Of a stretch of 11,704 nucleotides of DNA, positions 6,465 through 11,704 are shown one piece after another. Below the pieces are notes generated by a model. It made no database searches. It saw only the letters and a program-made list of their open reading frames with translations, and was not told where the DNA came from. Position 1 is the stretch's first letter; every line of letters begins with the position of its first letter. Made by a program: the position numbers and the translations under genes. The DNA is from an uncultured Lachnospiraceae bacterium (GTDB lineage: Bacteria > Bacillota > Clostridia > Lachnospirales > Lachnospiraceae), in the NCBI GenBank assembly GCA_947178115.1, contig CAMWXF010000023.1, positions 1-11,704 on the forward strand, given 5' to 3'.

Positions 6465-6770
6465 ATGGCAAGAAAAGCAGCATATCGTAGGAAGCGCCAG
6501 AATAAGACGGGCATGCTTTTGGTTACCACAGTTGTCTTAATGATGCTGATTGTGGTCGCAGTAAAAAGTGTTGAACTTCGAGAGAAACGTGCTACCTATA
6601 TGGCAAGGGAAGAAGCCTTGATGCAGGAGATCGAAGCGGAAGAGGCAAGAGCGGAAGAGCTCGCGGAATATGAGAAGTACACACAGACTAAGAAATACGT
6701 GGAAGAAATCGCGAAAGAGAAGTTAGGTCTTGTGTATGAAGGCGAAATCGTATTTAAAGATGAAAAATAA
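6465..6770 (+). CDS. divIC: septum formation initiator, DivIC/FtsB family
   Basis: A 101-residue bitopic membrane protein with the expected layout: a short basic cytoplasmic N-terminus (MARKAAYRRKRQNK), one membrane helix (about 16-34), then an extracytoplasmic coiled coil rich in Glu/Ala (about 36-75). A conserved C-terminal KKYVEEIAKEKLGLVYEGEIVF closes it, in which the IAKEKLGLV motif is diagnostic. DivIC pairs with FtsL and the DivIB/FtsQ protein in the division complex and is needed for septum formation in vegetative and sporulating cells. The purine-rich GAAGAGGGG (6443-6451) lies 13 bases before ATG 6465, farther than usual. The gene ends in an intrinsic terminator, so it forms a transcription unit end between yabQ and spoIIE. 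Slightly shorter than B. subtilis DivIC (125). Confidence 0.92.
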   Translation: MARKAAYRRKRQNKTGMLLVTTVVLMMLIVVAVKSVELREKRATYMAREEALMQEIEAEEARAEELAEYEKYTQTKKYVEEIAKEKLGLVYEGEIVFKDEK

Positions 6771-6771
6771 G

Positions 6772-6806
6772 CAGGTTTCGGATAAAGTTCCGGAATCTGT
6801 TTTTTT
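6772..6806 (+). terminator. intrinsic terminator after divIC
   Basis: An 11-base-pair stem (6772-6782 with 6789-6799, two G-T wobbles), a six-base loop (TAAAGT) and a run of seven T (6800-6806), starting two bases after the divIC stop. Confidence 0.9.
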
Positions 6807-6837
6807 GTGGTAATAATCCGGACAACCCTCTCATATA

Positions 6838-6865
6838 TTGAATATTGGTAACCGTTCTGTATAAA
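6838..6865 (+). promoter_or_regulatory. putative promoter of the spoIIE-type gene
   Basis: TTGAAT (6838-6843, 4 of 6), a 16-base spacer and TATAAA (6860-6865, 5 of 6), giving a start near 6872 and a leader of about 55 bases. A one-mismatch Spo0A box (TTACGAA, 6883-6889, against TGNCGAA) lies downstream of it; no perfect box is seen. Some promoter must exist here because of the divIC terminator. Confidence 0.45.
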
Positions 6866-6926
6866 ACGGGAATGCGGAAATGTTACGAATATGGGCGGAA
6901 AGTGCAGAGAATGAGGGAGGCATGTC

Positions 6927-8168
6927 ATGAGAAAACAGGCGGAAGTCAGGGATGATAACAGGATAACGATTATACCGGAGTACGGCAGGCAGAGACTCCT
7001 GAATTATGCAGAATCGTTCCGGGATCTGGCGGATTTGTTTGAGGAAGAAGAGGAAAATGATAAAGCCGCGGATAGCGGACAAGCTGAGGACAGGCGGGAT
7101 TATCTGTGGCAGCGCAAACTGCAGGAAAACCAAGGGCTTCTGGCGGAGCATCTCAAAGAGATGGCACATATCATGGCGGAAGTGGCGAAGGAAACCTGTC
7201 TGTATCATCCGATGAGCGAGAGAAAATATCGACAAATGGCGAAGCTGCTTCGGGAATCAGGGATACACCTTAAAAATTTCTTTAAATTGGAACACGAGGA
7301 TGGCCATACCGAACTCAGCCTGACCATGAAGACTGCATCCGAGAAATATATAAGGATGGGAGAGAAAGAGCATATATCGGTAGAGGATGTAGCGGATTTT
7401 ATATCAGTTGCAATGAATACAAGACTCCGCGCAGCGAAAAACGCACCGTTATATCTGACTCCTGAGTGGAGCACATATTATTTCCTCGAAGAGCCGGCTT
7501 ATCATCTACTGACGGGAGTAGCGAAAGCGGTTAAGGAAACGGAACATATATCGGGAGACAATTATTCTTTCTACGAGGCGGAGGACGGTAGAATGGTGAC
7601 AATCCTGTCGGACGGTATGGGTTCCGGCGAGAAGGCATGCAGCGGATCAGAGCGGGTGATTGAACTGATGGAGCGGCTGTTGGAAGCGGGATTTCGTAAG
7701 GAAGCCGCAATACAGATGATTAATGGAGCGCTGGCGGCAGCAGGGCAGGAAGAAAACATGTCTACACTTGACCTGTGCGATATGAATCTGTATACAGGAG
7801 AGTGTGAGTTTATTAAAGTCGGAGCCGCATGTACGTATATTAAGCGTGGGCGGCTGGTGGACAGGCTTTCGACGCAGAATTTTCCGCTGGGAGTTTTCGG
7901 ACAGTTGGAGCCGGAGACACTGTGCCGGACGCTGCAAAACGGCGACTATGTGATCATGTTGTCTGACGGTGTAATGGACGCGCTTTCTCAGGGAATCGGA
8001 GAGGAAGTGCTGCCGGAGATTATCGGCAAGACGGAGTTTTCCAATCCCAATGAGATCGCGAATCAAATACTGACGTACTGTCTGAAACAGAGTAAGGGCC
8101 GGATCAGGGATGATATCACGGTGCTGGTGGTCGGGATCTGGGATCAGACAGATGATTGCAATTCATAA
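6927..8168 (+). CDS. spoIIE: SpoIIE-type PP2C serine phosphatase without the membrane domain
   Basis: SpoIIE dephosphorylates the anti-anti-sigma factor SpoIIAA-P to switch on sigma-F in the forespore. The C-terminal half is a complete PP2C domain: ISGDNYSF (D211), ILSDGMGSGEKA (D229), STLDL..., EFIKVGAACTYIKR, FPLGV, MLSDGVMDAL (D347) and RDDITVLVV (D395, D396), so it should be active. The N-terminal half has NYAESFRDLADLF (about 26-38) and ENQGLLAEHLKEMAHIM (about 71-87), resembling the cytoplasmic linker of full-length SpoIIE. Length is 413 residues against about 800-830 for the classical protein, and no hydrophobic segment is present. An in-frame TGA at 6912-6914 excludes a longer start; GGGAGG (6915-6920) supports ATG 6927. 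Position between divIC and tilS is the normal spoIIE locus. The SpoIIE role is inferred from locus and motifs. Confidence 0.85.
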   Translation: MRKQAEVRDDNRITIIPEYGRQRLLNYAESFRDLADLFEEEEENDKAADSGQAEDRRDYLWQRKLQENQGLLAEHLKEMAHIMAEVAKETCLYHPMSERKYRQMAKLLRESGIHLKNFFKLEHEDGHTELSLTMKTASEKYIRMGEKEHISVEDVADFISVAMNTRLRAAKNAPLYLTPEWSTYYFLEEPAYHLLTGVAKAVKETEHISGDNYSFYEAEDGRMVTILSDGMGSGEKACSGSERVIELMERLLEAGFRKEAAIQMINGALAAAGQEENMSTLDLCDMNLYTGECEFIKVGAACTYIKRGRLVDRLSTQNFPLGVFGQLEPETLCRTLQNGDYVIMLSDGVMDALSQGIGEEVLPEIIGKTEFSNPNEIANQILTYCLKQSKGRIRDDITVLVVGIWDQTDDCNS

Positions 8169-8187
8169 TTTCTGTGCATCTTCGTAG

Positions 8188-8218
8188 CTGTAAAGAACAG
8201 GGTTCTGAACAGTTACAG
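8188..8218 (+). repeat. two-level inverted repeat between spoIIE and tilS
   Basis: CTGTAA (8188-8193) pairs with TTACAG (8213-8218), and inside it AGAAC (8194-8198) pairs with GTTCT (8202-8206), leaving GAACAG (8207-8212) as a bulge that itself could pair with parts of the left arm. No T-run follows, so it is not a standard terminator. It may be an RNA structure or a processing signal. Confidence 0.35.
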
Positions 8219-8317
8219 AGAATGTCAAAAGCAGGTATTGGTTAAACATATGGTTATAACATGGAAGATAAGGGAATCATCATGTCAGGAAAGCTGCCTG
8301 ATGAGCGTGGAAGTACA

Positions 8318-9856
8318 ATGACGGATATTACGTATAATAAGGTGGTCAATTTCATAGACAAACATCAGATGATCAAGGCGGGTGATGTGGTGGCAGTCGG
8401 CGTGTCGGGCGGTGCGGATTCCGTCTGTCTGCTGCATATCCTGTGGCGGTTATCAGGACAGATACCTTATAGACTTCTTGCAGTACATGTAGATCATGGT
8501 GTTCGTGCGGAGTCGGCGCAGGATGCAGCGTATGTACGACGGCTATGCGAAACGCTTAATGTACCCTTCTATCTGCACAGGGCAGATATGAACGATTATG
8601 CCGCGGCGCATGGAATATCGGCGGAAGAAGCGGGTAGACAGATACGTTATAAAGCTTTTGAGGAAGTGCTTGCCGGGACGCAGCAGGGGATGCAGCGCTG
8701 CAGAGTTGCCGTTGCACATAATGCTGATGACCGGGCGGAGACGATGCTGTTTCATCTGTTTAGGGGAAGCGGGATCAAGGGGCTTAGTTCTATCCGGCCT
8801 GTCAGGGAGTCGGTAATTCGTCCGCTGTTATGTCTGGAGCGGACACAGATAGAGCAGTATCTTGCTGCACAGGGATTGGATTACTGTAGGGACAGTACCA
8901 ATGAAGAGGATGCGTATACCCGTAACAGGATACGGCATCATATCCTGCCTTATGCAGAACGGGAGATTTGTTCCGGGTCGGTGGCGCATATGGGAGAACT
9001 GGCAGATATTTTGTCGGAAACAGAAAGTTATCTGTCAAAACAGACGGAGAGGCTCTATGAGACATATGTAGAGGAAATTATGCCGGAGTATCCGCAGACG
9101 GAGAAGAAACAACCTGTGGAAACGGATCGGATTGACATGCCTGTGAGTCTGCGTATACATGGAACAGCGCTTCTGACGGAAGATCCTGCCATGTATAAGA
9201 GAGTGTTTCTCAGATGTATGGAGAGACTCACGCCGTATCGAAAAGATATTACCGGACAGCATATTGCGGACCTTGTAAATCTGGCGGCGCAAAACGGCAG
9301 TAAAGAATTGTCTCTTCCTTATGGTATCAGAGCGTATAAAGAATATGACAGACTGTTTCTGTACAGGAAGTCGGGAGAAAACATCGAAACCGCAATAACG
9401 GGAGACGATGATACTGCGATACGGAAGGAGTATGCGATCGAACCGCCGACGGAGATCTTCGTGCCCGGTGAAGGAACTTATTCTTTTACTTTACTGGAAA
9501 ATGACGCTGTTTTTTGCAAAAAACAACAAAATATTCCCGAAAACAGATATACGAAATGGTTTGATTATGATAAAATAACTACGTCTGTGCTGTTGCGTAC
9601 GAGACGACAGGGGGATTATCTTACCATTGATACTGCGCTTCACACGAAGTCTGTCAAGCAGTACATGATCAATGAAAAAATCCCGAAGAGACAGCGTGAC
9701 AGTATGTATATACTGGCTGATGGGGCGCATGTCCTGTGGGTGCCCGGATATCGAATCAGCCAAGGCTATAAAGTGGATGAAAGTACGAAGCGTATCTTAC
9801 AGGTACAGTTAAGAGGAGGATTTCATGGCGGAACGAATCGAAGTACTATTGAGTGA
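8318..9856 (+). CDS. tilS: tRNA(Ile)-lysidine synthetase
   Basis: Converts C34 of the CAU-anticodon tRNA-Ile to lysidine, using ATP and lysine, so that it reads AUA codons; essential in most bacteria. The N-terminal PP-loop ATPase motif SGGADS is at residues 30-35, followed by HVDHGVR, AHNADDRAETMLFHLFRGSGIKGL and RNRIRH..LP, all family signatures. A substrate-binding middle region follows, then a clear TilS C-terminal domain (LRTRRQGDYL...KIPKRQRD...LWVPGYRIS.GYKV...TKRIL). Length is 512 residues from ATG 8318, somewhat longer than B. subtilis TilS (472). In-frame ATGs also exist at 8261 and 8282; 8282 has AAGGGAA (8270-8276) upstream, but homology begins only near 8318, where GGAAG (8309-8313) is a modest Shine-Dalgarno. 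The end overlaps hpt by 32 bases. Confidence 0.93.
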   Translation: MTDITYNKVVNFIDKHQMIKAGDVVAVGVSGGADSVCLLHILWRLSGQIPYRLLAVHVDHGVRAESAQDAAYVRRLCETLNVPFYLHRADMNDYAAAHGISAEEAGRQIRYKAFEEVLAGTQQGMQRCRVAVAHNADDRAETMLFHLFRGSGIKGLSSIRPVRESVIRPLLCLERTQIEQYLAAQGLDYCRDSTNEEDAYTRNRIRHHILPYAEREICSGSVAHMGELADILSETESYLSKQTERLYETYVEEIMPEYPQTEKKQPVETDRIDMPVSLRIHGTALLTEDPAMYKRVFLRCMERLTPYRKDITGQHIADLVNLAAQNGSKELSLPYGIRAYKEYDRLFLYRKSGENIETAITGDDDTAIRKEYAIEPPTEIFVPGEGTYSFTLLENDAVFCKKQQNIPENRYTKWFDYDKITTSVLLRTRRQGDYLTIDTALHTKSVKQYMINEKIPKRQRDSMYILADGAHVLWVPGYRISQGYKVDESTKRILQVQLRGGFHGGTNRSTIE

Positions 9857-10349
9857 GGAAGAAGTGAACAAAAGAATTCGGGAGATCGGAGATCAGATTT
9901 CCAGAGATTATGCCGGTAAGCAGGTACATTTAGTCTGCGTGCTTAAGGGCGGCAGTTTCTTTATGTGTGAACTTGCCAAGCGCATCACCGTGCCGGTATC
10001 GCTTGACTTTATGTCTGTATCCAGTTACGGCAAAGATACGAAGTCCAGCGGTGTGGTTCGAATCGTTAAGGATCTGGATGAACCGCTTACAGACAAACAT
10101 GTGCTGGTAATAGAAGATATCGTGGATTCCGGAAGGACGCTGAGTTATCTGTTGGAAATGTTGAAAGACAGAGGTCCGGAAGACGTGAAACTGTGTACAC
10201 TGCTTGATAAGCCGTCTCGGAGAGTGGTGGATGTTAAGGTGGACTATACCGGTTTTGAGATACCTGATGAATTTGTAGTGGGTTACGGTCTGGACTATGA
10301 TCAGAAATACCGGAATCTGCCCTATGTCGGCATTGTAAAATTTGATTAA
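9825..10349 (+). CDS. hpt: hypoxanthine-guanine phosphoribosyltransferase
   Basis: Purine salvage enzyme making IMP or GMP from hypoxanthine or guanine and PRPP. The 174-residue length is standard. The PRPP-binding motif VLVIEDIVDSGRT occupies residues 93-105 with the acidic pair E97/D98 and D101. Upstream are the LKGGSFF loop and the flexible SSYGKDTKSSG loop, and the C-terminal DEFVVGYGLDYDQKYRNLPYVG is the base-binding and hood region. ATG 9825 has a strong Shine-Dalgarno (GAGGAGGA, 9813-9820), and its start lies inside the end of tilS in a different frame, indicating translational coupling in a tilS-hpt-ftsH operon. In B. subtilis the corresponding HprT protein is linked to ftsH expression; whether that holds here is not shown by this sequence. 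Confidence 0.95.
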   Translation: MAERIEVLLSEEEVNKRIREIGDQISRDYAGKQVHLVCVLKGGSFFMCELAKRITVPVSLDFMSVSSYGKDTKSSGVVRIVKDLDEPLTDKHVLVIEDIVDSGRTLSYLLEMLKDRGPEDVKLCTLLDKPSRRVVDVKVDYTGFEIPDEFVVGYGLDYDQKYRNLPYVGIVKFD

Positions 10350-10373
10350 TACGATAATGAGAGAGGTTATACT

Positions 10374-11704
10374 TTGAGCAGGAATAACAAGAGTTTCTAT
10401 TTATATTTTGTCATCATCATCGGTCTGTTACTGTTTACTGTCTGGCTTGGAACAGCGAGAGTGCCGAGCAGCAACTATACGATGGGTGAATTTATAAAGC
10501 AGATGGAGAGTAACGAAGTTGCGGTTGTCAATATCTGTCCTAATAAAGATACACCTACGGGATCGTTGGAGATTACACTTAAGAACGGTCAGGAGCGTAT
10601 ACTGAATGTCACGGATGTGACGGAAGCAGAGCAGTTGGTCAGAAGTTATGGACTGGATCCCATGGTAGAGGGAGTTCCGGAGGAGAGCTGGTTTTTAAAC
10701 AGTGTATTTCCGATTCTAATCGTGGTGATCGTCTGTGTCTTCTTCTTCGTGATGATGAATGCGCAGAACAGCGGCGGCGGCAGCAACGGCAAGATGATGA
10801 ATTTCGGCAGAAGCCGTGCCAAGCTGACATTAGGTGGAGAGAATACGATCAAGCTGGACGGTGTGGCCGGACTTCAGGAAGAAAAAGAAGAGTTGCAGGA
10901 GATCGTGGAGTTTTTAAAAGAGCCGGGTAAATTTACGAAGGTGGGAGCCAGAATTCCCAAGGGTATCCTTTTGGAAGGTGCTCCCGGTACAGGTAAAACA
11001 TTGCTTGCCAAGGCGATTGCAGGAGAAGCGAATGTTCCGTTTTTCAGCATATCCGGATCTGATTTCGTGGAAATGTTTGTCGGTGTGGGCGCTTCCCGTG
11101 TGCGGGATATGTTTGCGGAAGCAAAGAGACATGCTCCCTGTATCATCTTTATCGATGAGATCGATGCCGTGGCGAGACGCCGTGGCACAGGTATGGGCGG
11201 TGGACATGATGAGCGTGAGCAGACATTGAACCAGCTGCTTGTGGAGATGGACGGTTTCGGTGTCAATGAGGGCATCATCGTGATGGCGGCGACTAACCGT
11301 GTGGATATATTGGACCCCGCAATTCTAAGACCCGGACGATTTGACCGTAAGATCGCGGTATCGCGGCCCGATGTGAGAGGCAGAGAGGATATTCTGAAGC
11401 TGCATTCCAAGAACAAACCGCTGGGAGATGATGTGAATCTGAAGCAGATCGCGCAGACTACCGCCGGATTTACGGGGGCAGATCTGGAGAATCTTCTGAA
11501 TGAGGCGGCGATCAACGCAGCTATGGATCAGCGGGCCTTTGTGAAGCAGGGAGATATTAAGAAAGCCTTCGTCAAGGTGGGTATCGGTACGGAGAAGAAA
11601 AGCCGTGTTATTTCCGATAAAGAGAAGAAGATCACGGCATATCATGAGGCGGGACATGCGATTCTGTTCCATGTACTTCCGCAGGTAGGACCGGTTTATA
11701 TGGT
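10374..11704 (+). CDS. ftsH: ATP-dependent zinc metalloprotease FtsH (3' end outside window)
   Basis: Membrane-anchored AAA+ protease that degrades misfolded membrane proteins and regulatory substrates. The frame is open from a TTG at 10374 to the window end (443 residues seen). A Shine-Dalgarno AGAGAGG (10360-10366) supports TTG, and the next in-frame ATG would remove the first membrane helix. Order of features: membrane helix 1 (about 8-26), an extracytoplasmic domain, membrane helix 2 (about 107-125), a Gly/Ser-rich linker, Walker A GAPGTGKT (202-209), [13 protein letters not shown] pore-loop region, Walker [11 protein letters not shown], the second region of homology [20 protein letters not shown], and the protease zinc motif HEAGH (424-428) near the window end. 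Only 24 bases separate it from hpt, so it is probably cotranscribed. The Walker A Ala replaces the usual Pro of GPPGTGKT. Confidence 0.97.
   Translation, partial: MSRNNKSFYLYFVIIIGLLLFTVWLGTARVPSSNYTMGEFIKQMESNEVAVVNICPNKDTPTGSLEITLKNGQERILNVTDVTEAEQLVRSYGLDPMVEGVPEESWFLNSVFPILIVVIVCVFFFVMMNAQNSGGGSNGKMMNFGRSRAKLTLGGENTIKLDGVAGLQEEKEELQEIVEFLKEPGKFTKVGARIPKGILLEGAPGTGKTLLAKAIAGEANVPFFSISGSDFVEMFVGVGASRVRDMFAEAKRHAPCIIFIDEIDAVARRRGTGMGGGHDEREQTLNQLLVEMDGFGVNEGIIVMAATNRVDILDPAILRPGRFDRKIAVSRPDVRGREDILKLHSKNKPLGDDVNLKQIAQTTAGFTGADLENLLNEAAINAAMDQRAFVKQGDIKKAFVKVGIGTEKKSRVISDKEKKITAYHEAGHAILFHVLPQVGPVYM

Noticed and set aside
6771..6926. tRNA or yabR-like gene between divIC and spoIIE, as in B. 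subtilis
   Set aside because: The gap is only 156 bases, holds a terminator and promoter, and shows neither a cloverleaf nor an S1-domain frame.
10639..11672. Several long minus-strand reading frames opposite ftsH
   Set aside because: They mirror a clearly coding FtsH frame and contain no recognisable domain; typical antisense shadows.
1..11704. CRISPR array, insertion sequence, prophage or defence system
   Set aside because: No spaced repeats, terminal inverted repeats, transposase or effector motifs; all genes are conserved core functions in a known order.

Overview
This window looks like a core chromosomal segment of a low-to-mid GC, endospore-forming Clostridia member, most likely of the Lachnospiraceae. 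The support is the gene order mazG - HU - rqcP - yabP - yabQ - divIC - spoIIE - tilS - hpt - ftsH, a well-known Firmicutes synteny block (Bacillus subtilis has yabN-yabO-yabP-yabQ-divIC-yabR-spoIIE-tilS-hprT-ftsH). The style of the proteins agrees with this: an HD-fused CCA enzyme, a CotS-type kinase-fold protein and PEGA lipoproteins. Every gene is on the + strand. I see no mobile element, CRISPR array, tRNA or rRNA, and no gene-free stretch longer than about 200 bases.

Region by region. Positions 1-1305 hold the 3' part of a CCA tRNA nucleotidyltransferase gene that began before the window. After it comes a CotS-family gene (1369-2346) behind a good match to a mother-cell sporulation promoter. 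Next is a lipoprotein with PEGA-type modules (2406-3989) that overlaps mazG (3982-4707). A 196-base gap holds a strong sigma-A promoter for the HU gene (4904-5179), which ends in a strong intrinsic terminator. Then come rqcP (5287-5529), yabP (5624-5914), yabQ (5944-6432) and divIC (6465-6770), the last followed by a second intrinsic terminator. A spoIIE-type phosphatase (6927-8168), tilS (8318-9856), hpt (9825-10349) and the 5' part of ftsH (10374 to the window end) finish the window.

How the genes fit together. The block mixes housekeeping work (tRNA 3'-end repair, tRNA-Ile lysidine synthesis, nucleotide clean-up, purine salvage, rescue of stalled ribosomes, nucleoid structure, cell division, membrane proteolysis) with sporulation functions (CotS-like protein, YabP, YabQ, SpoIIE). 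The promoters I can read match this mix. yabP-yabQ has a near-perfect sigma-E promoter. divIC, which is needed in growing cells, has its own sigma-A-like promoter inside the 3' end of yabQ. HU and divIC are each closed off by terminators.

The most unusual item is the SpoIIE phosphatase. It keeps all the PP2C catalytic motifs but lacks the multi-pass membrane domain of the classical protein. An in-frame stop just upstream and a terminator before it leave no room for the missing part. The CotS-like protein also has Asn where kinase-fold enzymes normally carry the metal-binding Asp. I found no evidence of a wholly new multi-gene system; the rest is conserved core genome.
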